Source: Zizania palustris (lineage: Eukaryota; Streptophyta; Magnoliopsida; Poales; Poaceae). Taken from it: 64,000 bases of DNA. The stretch spans positions 13,082,162 through 13,146,161 of the forward strand of contig JAAALK010000287.1 in NCBI GenBank assembly GCA_019279435.1. The letters run 5' to 3'. Every line of letters begins with the position of its first letter. The stretch's first letter is position 1. Of the stretch, positions 11,013 to 24,112 are shown piece after piece. The translations under genes were made by a program, and so were the position numbers. The notes below the pieces were generated by a model. It did not search any database, had not been told where the DNA came from, and saw only the letters and a program-made list of their open reading frames with translations.

Positions 11013-13215
11013 TGAGAAACCAAGGGTTGGTTTCGGAGTCTGTGATGAGTGATTGACAGATTTTATCCTCTGATTCGAAGGGGTCCCTCCGAAGGGGTTC
11101 GGAGGTTGTTTCACCGAAGGGTTCGGTGGCTCTGTTTGCTGCAGCTGTTGCAGCGGAGTGTGCCTGTCGAAGGGGTCTAACAGTACATGATGACTGGGTT
11201 GTACCGAAGGGTTCGATACTTTGGGCGGTACACCAGAGTGTGTATCGGAGGTTGTTTACCCGGAGAGATCTCCAGGGTACTGGATACACTTGTCTGTCTG
11301 TCTATGGTGCGCAGGTGACTTTGGAGGCGACGGACGGTTCGTAGCAAGTGAACCTGGGTCAAGTGGGAGGCTTGATGCTAGGGGAGCAGCGAGCTCCGTC
11401 ACGAAGGCTGCAAAGGGGTTGAGGTCGGACCTCGGGTCGAGGTGCGCCAGGAGAAGGCAGTAAGTGCGGAGTGTGGCTCCGGGTGAAGGTACTCCGAGAC
11501 GAAGTCCTTGGAGGCGAGGCACTTCGAAGGGTACTCCGAATGGAGTGACTTCGGAGTATGGTGGACCAAATCCTCAGCAATGAGGCAAGGCGTTCGAAGT
11601 GTGCTCCGGAGGGAGGCACTCGAAGGTATACCCGACGAAGGTCTCAGAAGTCGAGGTGCATCGAAGGCATGGTTCGGGTGAGGATCGTCGAGGAGTGTGC
11701 TCGGGGAGAGACACTGCGATGAAGTGCTCATGGAATGCTTCACGCGGAGGCCTTGGATGAAGAAGGGACTTCGAAGGGTGGTACTCCGAAGGTGGGGCTT
11801 CGGAGTGAGGTTGGCTTCGGAGTAAAGTTGGTTGCGGAGTGAGGCTGGCTTCGGAGTGAAGCTGACTCCAGAGTGAGGCTGGCTCCGGAGTAAGGCTGAC
11901 TTGAGGTAATTCGGCCATGCATGGCTTCAGTACACGGAATGACGGAGTTCGAGCTAGGAGAAGCTGCGAAGCCGTGGTGGTCCACTCCGAAGGTGTTGGT
12001 GCGAAGGCCCAAGGGATTTGACGGCTTCGGCTCAAAACCGTCTCTGTATCGAAGGCTGACTTCGGTGAAGCGAAGGCCGTCAGGCTCAAGGCTTCTCACC
12101 GAAGCTACCGCACCCCTCACGTGCGAAGGGGGGCTTCAGAAGGGTCCAAAACTGCAAAGGCTGACCGCGTCTACTCTGCAAAAGCTGGTGCTGTCTCCTC
12201 TGCGAAGCTGACAAAAGAAGCCTCCAAATAAAGTAGACTACCAGTTGTACCCCTTGTTCTGATGAGACAAAACTGATGTAAACCCTAGGGGTAAGGTAGT
12301 TTATTCACAGGGCTGAATAGTGCCTATAAATAGTGGAGGCTAGCTAGGTCACATCAACACTTTAAGCAGCCATTGTAGAACTCCTTTGTTAGCCGCCACA
12401 CTCTCTCTATTCATCCTGTGAGTTCATTTTGTGTTCCCGGTTCAAGCAATGAAGCTTTGATTCTGTTTTCATTTACTGCTTGAACTTGTATGCATACTTC
12501 ACTACATGCTTTGATCTCTCCGTGTCTCACTTCTTTTGAGTTGAGTTTGTGCACTGAATCTTTTTTGGAGAAGTGTGTGAGAAGCCTGTTCGAGTGAAGT
12601 GAGTTTTTCAGTGTCTGTTCGCTCTGTGTAAACTAGAGGCTAGACCTCTCTGATTACTAGCGAAGCACTGTTGTTGGCTTAGATCGAAGCCCGTTTTCTT
12701 CCCTTGTCGAAGTCCTTGGCGAAGTCTGTTCAGTGTGCGTTTAGACCTTCGAAGTACGAAACCCAGCACTAGTTGCTGTTGCTGGATATTTGGTCGAAGT
12801 CTGTAGAGGGAAGTCTGCTCTTGCGAAGGGTTAAGTGTGAAGCCTACTCGAAGGCACCCAGTGTGCTGAGCTTGCACTGACTTAGCAGAGCTGATCGAAG
12901 TCCTCATAGGGAAGTCCGCTCTTGCGAAGGGTGAAGTGCGAAGCCTGCTCGAAGGCACCCTGTGTGCGGAGCTTGCACTGATTTAGCAGAGCTGAATTTT
13001 CGGGGTTGTGGGTGGAGCGAAGTCTTCTTGGCTTCAAACTTTTTCTCCTTGCGAAGCCTGTTTTCGGAGCTGTAAAATACCTCCGAACCAGAACTTCGAA
13101 GGGTGTGTTCGAAGCCTGTTCCGCAGAAGACAAAATTAAAACAGAAAACTATTTTTAATCTGAAATTTTAAAAGCTCCCATTCACCCCACTCTGGTCGTC
13201 GTTTTCGGTCCAATA
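11013..13215 (+). repeat. Copia 3' LTR
   Basis: Begins TGAGAAACCAAGGG immediately after the polypurine tract and ends GGTCCAATA (original terminus CCAACA mutated). About 2.2 kb, with TATA box at 12325-12332. The distal 1.67 kb matches the 5' LTR; the first ~530 bp have no partner in this window. Confidence 0.85.
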
Positions 13216-14284
13216 TTATCCCTCCTTAAAAATTAATCAATCTACTACAATTTTTCTATAATCTCGATCTCTATTTTTTATATCCTATAAATATAGTCTA
13301 TAATCTGTAATAATTTTGTGTAAAGCTATGATACCTTCAAATATGTGTATTGTTCAATCCATAACAACACGCGGAGAGAAACTATGCGTATGCAAGAGAA
13401 AAAAATGTGTAAATGAAAATAGATACTTACCAAACTAATCATATATTTAAGAGTGATGAATAATGGTTTAAGGAATGGATTGGAAAAGTGACTTATTCGG
13501 GGGACTATAGGAGCTTAATTTTTCATTAAAATACTTAAATTCAAATTTAAGTAGGCATGTAGGTAATCTCTTAGAGATGCTCTTAGGCCCGACTAAGACT
13601 AAAGTTTAACCTTTATCACAACAGATGTTTATTAGAATGACTAAATATGAATTAATTATAAAATTAATGACCGTATGTAATATGAGAATCTTTCTCGTTT
13701 TGGGCAATGGTTTTTAGAAATTTTAAAGTTTAGCAAACTGCTTTTCTTTCGATCCAGGCTGCAAATAGCAATATAACATGTTTTATCGTTAAATTAATTT
13801 AATCTGTAAAACACACTACAATGATTATAGATTTTTAATTTTCACAACAGATTAAAAAATAAGCATAACCCAGTACAGCACACCGACCACAGACTGAGCC
13901 TTAGGCCTTTTTGATCAAAAGAATTTTGGAAAAAAATCATAGTCACTTAACCACCAATTATCGTACGATTTTCCTTGAAAAATGTGACCACATACTTTCA
14001 CATTGTCACATATCAACGTTGTATCAGGCAAATGGAAACAATATAAGAGCAATGGACAACAATTTTTGTTCACTTCACCAATTATACACTATTGAAAAAT
14101 ACATCCTAGTTCATGAAAGATCCGGTGTCAAACAATTCACAAAGCAGTCATATAAATATCAATATGAATACTCTGAAACTCACCATACTCTACTATGAAT
14201 TTCATATTATGAAAACCACCTATCATTGGGGAACCGGTAAATTGGCCCTAATTAACAACCTGTCCTTAAGAAAAAATGCTTAGC
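13216..14284. other. AT-rich intergenic DNA
   Basis: No coding region, LTR or clear repeat was recognised. It separates the Copia 3' LTR from the 3' end of the DUF220 gene and probably holds that gene's 3' UTR near 14284. Confidence 0.5.
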
Positions 14285-16574
14285 TTATCCTTGAGATGAT
14301 AATCTACGGGAGTTTCCTTGCCGTCCTGCTTTTCTTCTCTGTCGCCATCTGTCCTTAATGTCATTGCAGTCTTTTGTCAGGTGACCTCTATTAGCATCAC
14401 ATATTTCCTCAACATCTTGCTTTTCATCAGCATTACTGGACATGCCTCGCAGACGAGCAGTTTCTGCTATCAGGTCATTGACAAGCATCTCAGTAGTCCT
14501 TGTTGTAATACCTCTCAAATACCATGAAAAGGGTGGTGGGGGTAACATAGCAGGCTCAATAAGCTGATCTAAGGTAATGGAAGATCCAACTCTTCCGGTG
14601 CCATTAGTGCAAGAACCATCTTCTAATGTGCATGGATCTAAAGGATGGCATGCTTCCTTGTCAACAAATAGAGGCTCTATTTTCCAGCAACCCTCAAACT
14701 TCTTCATAAAACCGGTCCGTCCTTGTTTGAACTTTACCTGCCAATATTTGTGCATGAAGCAACATATCAGACAATGCATTATTGAACCTGCTGCTCAAAG
14801 GCTAGTGGCAATGCTTCAAGTTTTTACAGTATGGTTTCTTCTGTTCTGGTCAACAAAAACATGAACTGACAAGACACCAGACCACCAGAGAAATCTCCAT
14901 ATTGCTGCCTGCTCAACCTCAACAATTTGCCTTGATCCTTCATCAAGCACGACTTTCCGTGATATTACATCCTGAAAAACGGAACAAAAACTTGCTAACA
15001 AGTACTTGGCTCTTGGTTAAGATATTAGAGCAATTCCCTGGTTCATTTAGTATCCATAATCGATTTGGAGAAATCATGCAGGTGCTACAGTATCATGAAT
15101 TCAAGATACACGTGCCTTCATTTTTTTCGTCACACTATTCAAGGGCTTGCTTATATACGCGTGCAAACTATGTACAAAAACATGAGGTGGATTTACATCT
15201 ATATTCACTCAAGACTATGTAAAAAAACATGAAGAGCCAAAACAATACTAAATATCACGTTTTGGATCACTTTATCAAAAAAATATCACGTTTTGGCATT
15301 TCACTAATACAAATCCTTGATAAAGACCATATGCATTTTTAAATAAGCTCAGACATTTCTACAGCGAGGTTCAGTTACATAAAGGAAAGTGATTCTGGAT
15401 TGTTTTTACAGTATTATTCTACCAAACCGCTCAAATCCGCTCAGGGTAAATGAATGTCTCCTGAGAACAGCAACCATACTTGTTCTAAATGAAATTATCT
15501 GAAAAGTGAAAGCAGCTCAGGCTAATACCTGAAAACTATTATGCTCCTTACTACAAGAAACATTGACTGGTCAACTAGAATTGAATTAGAAATAAAAACA
15601 ACAGGCAAGATCTACTAATAATGGAAAATCAATTTCAATTTATGAAACTTTTCAAATCACCTGCACTGGAGATAATTAAAAACAGAGTTGAAGCAACCAA
15701 TTTTTCCCTTGTCAACTGCAAGGCCGTTTGAGCTTGTTCATTATCCACAATAAGTGAAAGCACAACTGTACATACCTTAATATTTTTAAAAACTCTCTTG
15801 TTCTCTGGATCAATTATAATGTTGTAAACTGCATCTGGAGGTAATCCTGCCTTAAATTTCAGATTCAGTTTGCAAAGAGAGCCTTCTGGCACAGTCACCT
15901 GTAAAGATTTTGATCATATAAGGTTAGCATTGTAATGCATTTCAACAACCTAAATAGTACGGCCACCTACATTATCTCTTTCCTGAAACCTCCAACAAAA
16001 CCATGAACAATGTTGTACAATAATAACAGGCTATTCAAAAATTAATTAATACATCAAACTGAGGTCAGAAAAGATATTGGGGGCTTACAATGAGAAGAAA
16101 GTTCAATAGGTTCTGATGAATTTAACTGTTATTATTCTTGGACCATCAGTTAACCTATAAACACTTCAGTACAGAAATAACAAACACCTTGATTTCTGGA
16201 GGCTCATCAGACCAACTAGGATTGTTCTTCCAAGCTTGAAGCTGCTTGTTCAACCTAACCTCAGCAGCAGTAGCATTACCAGTTTCATGCATCCGCATCG
16301 GCAACATTCCAGCCTCTGTACCACCATCAACAGCATTCTTCTTCAATAAACGCCCAAAGTGCACCTGTAGCAAGATCCAGCCAAACGAATTGACATCTGC
16401 TCCACTAATTTACACCATTCGAAAAAAATCCTGACTAATCACGAAGAGACCAACCTTGAGAGAGTTCTGAATCTTATCCGGTATCTGCATGAGGATACTG
16501 AATCCCAACGCAGGCTTCTGCAGCCAGCCGTCTGTTCGGAGGCTAGGCACTGGTTCATGGTTACTGCTTCCCAT
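14285..16574 (-). CDS. DUF220/START-like protein, five exons, apparently intact
   Basis: Exons (minus strand): 16574-16455, 16364-16188, 15898-15776, 14971-14828, 14737-14285. All four introns are GT-AG and phase 0 (for example CTCAAG|GTTGG and TTTTCAG|GATG), giving one uninterrupted 338-residue frame from MGSSNHEPVPSL to LSSQG and TAA. The middle holds a START/coenzyme-Q-binding-like fold signature (LPPDAVYNIIIDPENKRVF, AAIWRFLWWSGVLSVHVF), followed by FMKKFEGCWKIEPLFVD and PPPFSWYLRGITTRTTEMLV, which I recognise as the plant DUF220 family. The C-terminus is charged and low-complexity. There is no signal peptide or membrane segment. The biochemical role of the family is not established; lipid or hydrophobic ligand binding is inferred only from the fold. 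The consistent exon phases are strong evidence of a real gene. Confidence 0.85.
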
Positions 16575-17542
16575 CTCTAAGAAATCAAAGAGGGTAGATG
16601 ATACCCTCAGCCACTGAAACATGAACAGAACTCAAATCTTTGCTTCATTAACAGCTCAGAGTTCATAGTTCTGAATTCTGACACAGCAAGAAGATTGAGG
16701 CATAAGGCAACAACAATAAGCAATCTCGCATCGAAAGTACAGGAAAACAAGCTGTGGAGTAAGAGGACACGAATACACGATATGGTGGAGAGGTAGCAGA
16801 TAAGGGCAAGATCTAACCACGGGGTCACGGGGATATGGAAGAATCGGAGAGTGGTTCAGCTGTCAACGGGCTCCAAAATGGAAGGGAAGGGCCTGAAAAA
16901 CAGAGCCTTTCTTTTGCTCTGACCAATCGTGGATTTCAACGGAGGAACACGAAATGAATCGATGACGGGAAGGGACCAGGAACCTCTTAGAATCTGACCA
17001 AAAATGAATCGCAGAGTTGACGAAACCTACTATAGTTCTAGTTCATTCAATCCCCTTTTTCCAAACATTGCCATCCCCAATGAAATCCAGTTCCTCTACC
17101 TGCTGAAAGGTTCAGGTTGGGCCAGATACATGTCAACTGGATTCAGGAGAAGTGGGCTCCTGCCTGAAATGACTAATGATCCAGAACACTGTAGCGTCAC
17201 TTATGAGTATTCATATATATATTTTTTGAAATAATACATTTTTAAAGGCCTAGATATAGATCGACGCTCGATTTACAACAAGTTAGTTTTACAAATTTTT
17301 TTAAAACAGATTTAAAATTTGTTTTTAAAAAATATATTATTTCAAAAAAAATCTGAATCGATTTCGCCGATATAGGGGCCATTGGAATTAGCTCAATCGG
17401 AAGAGTTATAGGATTTTGCACAAATTTCCTCTCCTCTCGATAAATCAGAATCAATTGGCAAGGGGTCAACAATTAGGAGTACATTCTTTTCTGAAAATTG
17501 GTTTAAAAAAAGAACTACAAATCCTTAATTTTTGGGTTAATT
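16575..17542. other. Upstream region of the DUF220 gene; small inverted repeat
   Basis: This should contain the promoter and 5' UTR of the minus-strand gene. A possible 5' UTR acceptor (GTTTCAG, about 16613-16619) suggests a leader intron, but this is uncertain. At about 17221-17245 and 17320-17350 lie imperfect inverted arms (TTTTTTGAAATAATACATTT and its complement) that could be a decayed MITE. No gene was seen. Confidence 0.4.
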
Positions 17543-17736
17543 GTAAATAGAGCTGAGATATCATGATTACGTGAATTAAAATAAGGCATATTAGTGCACA
17601 ACATGTAAATGCAATTCTACACAAAATGAATCAGACATAGTAAATAGAGCTGAGATATCATGATTACGTGAATTAAAATAAGGCATATTAGTGCACAACA
17701 TGTAAATGCAATTCTACACAAAAGAAGCATATGCAG
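17543..17736. repeat. 97-bp tandem duplication at the edge of the Copia fragment
   Basis: GTAAATAGAGCTGAGATATC starts at 17543 and again at 17640, and the two copies are nearly identical for most of the unit. The sequence is the reverse complement of the Copia 3' noncoding tract near 9943-10020, so one end of the fragment was duplicated, probably when the break was repaired. Confidence 0.85.
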
Positions 17737-17764
17737 GATAATCAAAATATGCTCCCCCTCACAA

Positions 17765-20225
17765 AATACCGTAAGGGTGACAAATACCAAGTTCCCCGCG
17801 TAAGTAGGCAAAACACGAAGCATCGAGGGGTTTTTTAAAAATATCGGCTAGCTAGTGTTGGGTATCAACATATTGAAGTTCAATATCACCCTTCTCATTA
17901 TGATCTCTGAGAAAATGATACCGTAAATCAATGTGTTTGGTTCTGGAATGCTGAACCGGGTTGTTTGCAATACAAATAGCACTAGTGTTGTCACAGAAAA
18001 GTGGAACACTCTTATAATCCAACCCAAAATCCTGCAAAGTGGAAACCATCCACAAAATCTGAGAGCAACAGCTAGCTGCAGCAACATATTCGGCTTCAGC
18101 CATCGATTGTACAACACTAGATTGTTTGCGGGAAGACCAGCAAACCAGCGAAGTACCCAGAAAATAACAAGTACCGGAGGTACTTTTCTTATCAATCCTA
18201 CACCTAGCAAAATCCGCATCGTAATAACCTCGAAGACACAAAGAGGAAGACACAGAATACCAAATGCCAAACTCGAGGGTATGCCTAATATACCTGAGAA
18301 TGCGCTTTACCGCTTGGCGGTGCGAAGCACGTGACGAAGCCTGAAAACGAGCGCACAGACACACAACGAAGTGTATGTCCGGTCTCATAGCCATCAAGTA
18401 GAGGAGGGAGCCGATCATGCTCCGAAACTCCTTCTGGTCCACGACTTCTCCATCTTCATCAGGATCCAACGCTATAGATGTATCCATTGGAGTGGCGAGT
18501 GGCTTCACATCAGTCATGTCGAACTTCTTGAGCATGTCCTTGGTGTACTTTGTCTAGTGGACGAAGGTACCTTGTTTGCTTTGCTTGATTTGCAAACCAA
18601 GGAAAAATGTGAGTTCGCCCATCATGGACATTTCAAACTCCCTGCTCATGACATCTGCAAACTCGCAACTAAAGCATGAGAAGAGCCACCAAAGATGATA
18701 TCATCCACATAAATCTAAACTAGCAAGAAATCTTTGCCATGCTTGAGAGTGAACAGGGTTTTATAAATAGATCCCATCAAATACCCCCGCTCAAGCAGAA
18801 AAGATTTAAGTCTATCATACCAAGCCGAGGGGCCTGCTTGAGTCCGTAAAGAGCCTTATGAAGTTTAAGGACTTTATGTGGGTATTTGGGGTTTTTAAAG
18901 CTAGGGGGTTGTTTTATATAAACATCTTCGCCTATGAAGCCATTAAGAAAAACACTTTTAACATCCATTTGATAAAGTTTGAAACCACGAGATACCGCAA
19001 ATGCAAGTAAAATCCTAATGGCCTCAAGACGAGCAACATGTGCAAAAGTCTTAGTAAAATCAATCCCTTCTAATTGAGAATAACCCTGAGCTACTAGTCT
19101 AGCCTTGTTTCTAACTACAATCCCATCCTCCTATTGTTTGTTTTTGAAAATCCATTTTGTTCTAATGAAATGAACATATGGTGGAGGATCAACTAAACTC
19201 CAGACTTGGTTTCTCTCAAAATTTTCAAGTTTTTCATGCATGACATTGATCCAATTAGAATCAGAAAGTGCATGACTAACATCTAAGGGCTTGAAAGAAG
19301 TAACAAAAGCGGAATCAATGAAATGAGCATGAGAACGTGTTACCCTTTGATCAAGCTCACCAATGATTTGCTTGGGAGGATACATCCTTTGAATATGGTG
19401 TGGAGCCTCGCAGAGGGATGTAATCTCCCCCTCAACTTGTGTGTTGGAGTGGTCCAAGATGACCGATGCTGAGGTAGTTGCTTCGGGACCTTGCGCCGAA
19501 GTGGTCGAAGCGGGGTCGGCTTCGGGGGTCGATGTCAAGGGTAGTAGGGGTTCATCCTCGAAATCTCCGGGATCTTAATCTTCGAAGATGGTCTGTTTCA
19601 TGTCGTGTTCATTTGCCTGTTCAAAAGTAGAACTAACAGAGGGGGTTGATTCATCAAAAGTCACATCACATGACTCGATGACAGTGTTAGTTTCCAAATT
19701 GAAAACACGATAAGAATGACCATGAGTAGTGTATCCAAAAAGATCCCGTCAGAAGAGCGCGACTCAAATTTGTCCAAATTTCCACATTTTAGGATAAAAC
19801 ATCAATAGCCAAAAACTCGAAGATGAGTAACTTTGGGTTGTCTCCCAAAACGCAGCTCATAAGATGTTAAGTTCAAAATTGAGCGCAAGAATATTCCGTT
19901 TGAGATGTAACATGCAGTGTTCATGGCCTCAGCCCAGAATTTTTTTGGAGTCCTATGCTCATCGAGCATCATCCTAGTCATCTCAACCAAAGTGCGGTTC
20001 TTTCTCTCAACAACACCATTCTGTTGAGTAACCCGCAGAGTAGAGAATTGATGTTATATGCTATGCTCCATACAAAAGGCAATAAAAAGACTGTTCTTGA
20101 ACTCAGTGCTATTATCACTTCGAATGAATTTTAATGCACCAGGGAGTTCAGTGAAAAGTCTCAAAGTTAAGCTCCGAAAGTATGAAAACACTTCATCCTT
20201 ACTAGCTAGAGAGAAAGCCCAAGAT
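17765..20225 (-). pseudogene. Copia integrase-RT-RNase H remnant
   Basis: From right to left: integrase with intact QQNGVVERKNRTL (about 19990-20030), integrase C-terminal part, RT with QLVDPPP-like and MDVKSVFLNGFIGEDV segments, LKQAP intact, YVDDIIF (codon before it altered), then RNase H (YYDADFARC, EAEYVAAAS, CDNTSAICIANN). A TAG at 17854-17852 stands where the other copy has CAG (TQHQLADIF). Several other stops and frameshifts occur (for example near 18545, 18700 and 19130), so no polyprotein can be made. It preserves the 27 RT bases lost from the other copy. Confidence 0.8.
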
Positions 20226-23168
20226 ATTTAGAAGACTAATGAAGAAGATTCAGATTGAATAATATTTCTTCATTAGTAAAAGCAAAAGGAATCTTGATTT
20301 CGAGTACAACTGAAATGAAGTTATGAGTTCTCCAGCATTTTTAATTGCTAGTGAGAAGAATTGTTCCAGTTTCTTTAACGTTTTCTTAATCACCAGGAAC
20401 TTGGCATAAGACACGAACTCAAAGGAAAATAGTACATAATTACTTTTCTACTCTAAAAACATACATGACAGATTTACCTCAGTAATTTTTTTAGGTTCTT
20501 GACTTCTATTATCCCCATCTATGTTGGAAGTGATGGCCAAATCTTTACTTGGATTATTCCTTAAAAAATCATCCTTGGCGGACTCCTCAGAAGTGATTTC
20601 TGAGATATCACTACTTGATCTGACCTGCTTCGAGCGTCGGCAAGACTGGGAACTTCCGGACCATAAAGAACAGGATTGCACTATACAATCCTGGCACCCA
20701 GACACATCAATCTGGAGCTTTTTAAGGTTTGGAAGCGATTCAGGCAGTGCTTTGAGTCCGAGACATTGTGACAAATTAAGGGACTCTAGACTAGTAAGCT
20801 TCTCAACGCTCGATGGCAAATATTCAAGCCTAGGGCAGTTTGAGAGATTCAAAAACTGAAGAGATGTAAGGCATTCGAAGGATTCCAGCAGCTTAAGATC
20901 AGGACAGTATGAAAGATCTAACCCTTTTAAGTATGCAAGCTGCCCAAATGATTGTGGAAGTACCTCGAGTTTAGAACATTTTGATAGATTCAAATACTGA
21001 AGTGAATATATTTTGCCAAAAAAGTCAGGCAACATTTGGAACTCAAATCCACTTAGGTTAGCAAATGACTGCAAAAATCTGATAGGTAATGCTGAAAGCT
21101 TAGAACACTCGGAAAGATTCAAGAAACGAAGTTTGGTGAGATTTTCAAGAGATTCAGGAAAACTTGTAACTTCCGGGCAGCATGACAAGTTTAGGTAATG
21201 TAGACCATGCAAAGAATCAAGGTTATCCAACCGTTGAAGTTTCTGGCAACCTTGGAGATTCAAATAATTCAGCCCCTTCAAGTTGCTTATGAAGGGTGGC
21301 AACTCTGTCGGTTCAGTTCTTGAAAGATCCAATGTTTGTAGCTTATGGAAGCTACCAATTTGCCGAGGGAGTGCGGTAATATATAAATTTGAAGCGTCGA
21401 GATATCTCAGTTGTTTCAGCTGAAAAACAGGAGCATGGATATCTTTAACAGAACATCCACTGAGATCCAAAACACGCAGGTATTTGCTCACTGAGATGGT
21501 CTAATTCTGCACCATTTGTCTTGAAAATCAGTGACCTTGCCTTGGAAGACCATGCCTTGCTATCTATTGACTGTAAACTTGAAGCAGGCACATGTGCATA
21601 ACGGTAATCACAATATTTAGCATTGCGCTCATTCTCAGCATCTAAAATCACAAGGATATCTTCACCAGCCACTGACCTAGCAAGATCATGTGCCAAGTTG
21701 TGCATGCAGAGCATTTCACCAGAAGCACTGGAACTTTCTGCATCATCCTGTAGAGGAAAATAAGGTTACTAGATTGTTGAGATGTTCCTATAGGAGCATT
21801 CTTTCATGGTAAACCGTATTACTAAATCTTGTCGATAATTTATATATAAAACATTAATATAAACTACTCTATTGTGTTTGTTAATTATTTATATACCTAC
21901 ATTCACCAATTTTTAAGGGTTAAATTTTTTTATGCCATTACAATTGTCACAGTTTTAAAATATGTTATCAGTGTGTCACTGACAGATGGAGCCTACTATA
22001 ATCACTGATAGTGATATTTTTCAAATTACAAAAAATTATAATGACATTTTTGCAAATTTCCGTTTTTTAACTGAGTGATAGGAGCTCCGCCTAATGCATT
22101 AAAAGAGGCGAGAAAAAAGTTTCATAGGATAGAGAGAATGGGGGACATGTATAGTAGAATTGTAGAAAACAAGTAATAGAAAATGTATGAACACAAGTTG
22201 CTCAAAAATGGTAAAAGGAACCCAATAACTTACCTGAGGCCTCTCTAAAACCTGAAGCAAATAGATTCTTTTCAGTTCATCGATATATTTCTCTGCAGTG
22301 ACATCAAGAGGCAAGGTTCCATGTTTGGACTCAATCATGTCAAGTGCAATCCATTGCTGAATAAGTTTTTTCTTATCTATAACAGTTCCTTTAGGAAAGA
22401 TTGAACAATATACGAAGCATAATCTTAGCTGATGGGGCATATTATAATATACTATCTTAATGGTGGAAACAGTGCTGAAATTTTGTCTTCAGGATAATCT
22501 TCCTCTATCTTCCACATTTCTCTATCCTTTGCAGCTTGCCAAATCTCACGCCTTTGTCGTTGAGCATTCACCACAGAACCAAGAAAATTGGCTACCAAGG
22601 GTGTGCCCTCACACCTTCTAATAATGTCATTTCCATATTCCCTGAACAGTGGGTCACCTGGATCTGTCATTGCCTTTTGAGAGAATATACTCAAACAATC
22701 ATCTTCTGATAGAGCATCTCCATGCTCTTAGCTACTCTATCACTGTGAGTGGTCACTATGATCTTGCTTTCTGTCTGTTTACCTGTCAACAACATCTGCT
22801 TCAATTCATTCACCTCTTTATCTTTTCCCCATAAGCTATCTAACACAATCAGGCAACTGTATGTATTAAGTACACGTTGAAAAGCATTCTTAACTGACTG
22901 CAACTGCATATTTCCCTCGATCCTTTCTGTAGTTTGTGAAACTATAGCTCTCCCAATTGTTTCAAGGTTGATATTACTCATGGAGACATGAACCCATATC
23001 CTGAAGCTGAATCCCTCTGTTCTTGTATCATTGAAAACTAACTATGCAAGGCTTGTCTTCCCGAAACCTATAGGCCCAACTATGGGTATAATAGAAAGCT
23101 CTTCTGTACTTTTTTGCCTTAAAATGTCCATGAGACGTTCCAAGTCTGCATCCCTCCCAACAATGAAA

Positions 23169-23534
23169 TGTCATAGCCTTAGATCATGGGGTGGAGCACC
23201 TAGCCCACCTGTGAATAGTACCGCTAGTACTGTAGCAGTTAGGTTAAAAGTAAGTTTTACATTAAATTCTGTTTAAATTATTCTGTTTCATATTTAGTAG
23301 ATTAGATCAATTAGAGGGTTGGTCCCGTGTCTATATAAACATAGCCTCAATAGGTGTTTAGGTCGTCGAGTAGTTCAGTTTGACTATTGCCTTCTTGTAT
23401 CCCTGCTTCTCGGTCGCATCGCCGCAATGGTGCCGCCGTGACGGAGAGGTCTAGGCCCTCGATCAACAACCTATTTCAGTATAATCTACAAATATTAGTT
23501 ACTACTAATTCTACAGAAATCCCTGCCGGTGACA
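23169..23534 (+). repeat. 5' LTR of TRIM-like element
   Basis: Pairs with 24113-24474. TATA box CTATATAAAC at 23331-23340; primer site starts four bases after the end. Confidence 0.75.
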
Positions 23535-24112
23535 ACTTGGTATCAGAACTCTCAGGTTCTTCCACTATGATAAATTCCCAATCTAGCACCGGTTCGGGGA
23601 GCACCATCGATGACATGCTAAAGGCTATTATGTAGTGCCTAGATGCCATCAAAGAGAAATTGCAACCGCTGCAACCACTCCAGGCGAAAGTTGTAAAATT
23701 GGAAGTAGTGGTGATGGAGCGGACAGATGCGATTCAAGAGAAGCTGCAACCGACCCAGTCCTTAGAGGAGAGGGTAGCCACGTTGGAGGTGCTCATCCAT
23801 AATCCTTGCCGACAACATCCCCAGGTTTCCGTTGATCACGTGGATCCACCTCTACACCACCAGGGAGGGAGGCGGCCAGGGCCACTCTGGTGGCAATGTG
23901 GGCGGCCTTGGCAGGGCCAGGTCAGGCGGTGATGGCTCGGTCGGCAATATCAACAGTACTGCAGAGGCCAACACTACTTCCTTGACTATGCAGAGCACAC
24001 CCTCATGTGTACAGACGGCGGCCTGGACGATGGTTGGGGTATCGACGTGGAATGCCTTGGCAGCACCAACAACCCAGTTCATGGACGAGATGGTTTTCAA
24101 GGGGGGAAGAGA

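Larger units (their letters stand above)
2559..13215 (+). mobile_element. Ty1/Copia retrotransposon, SIRE (Maximus) lineage
   Basis: The order is 5' LTR (shortened), tRNA-Met primer site, a long gag with two zinc knuckles and a coiled-coil region, protease, integrase, RT, RNase H, a 1.1-kb noncoding tract with several polypurine runs, and a 3' LTR of about 2.2 kb. Long LTRs, long gag and repeated GGGGGAG runs before the 3' LTR are typical of the SIRE lineage. gag-pro-int lie in one frame, broken by stops, and a small rearrangement in RT changes frame. The first ~530 bp of the 5' LTR are absent, replaced by the Del/Tekay-like LTR. The element cannot encode its own proteins. Confidence 0.88.
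17543..20225 (-). mobile_element. Copia (SIRE) fragment, same family as 2559-13215, inverted
   Basis: It aligns with 7450-10020 of the upstream Copia element but on the opposite strand. It lacks both LTRs, gag, protease and the first part of integrase at the right, and the distal noncoding tract at the left. The right break is near AAGCCCAAGATATT (about 20225). Flanks show no target-site duplication, as expected for a truncated copy. Confidence 0.85.

Noticed and set aside
13905..14205. ORF 13911-14198 as a gene
   Set aside because: AT-rich, no recognisable motif, no splice or promoter context; it lies in the 3' flank of the DUF220 gene.
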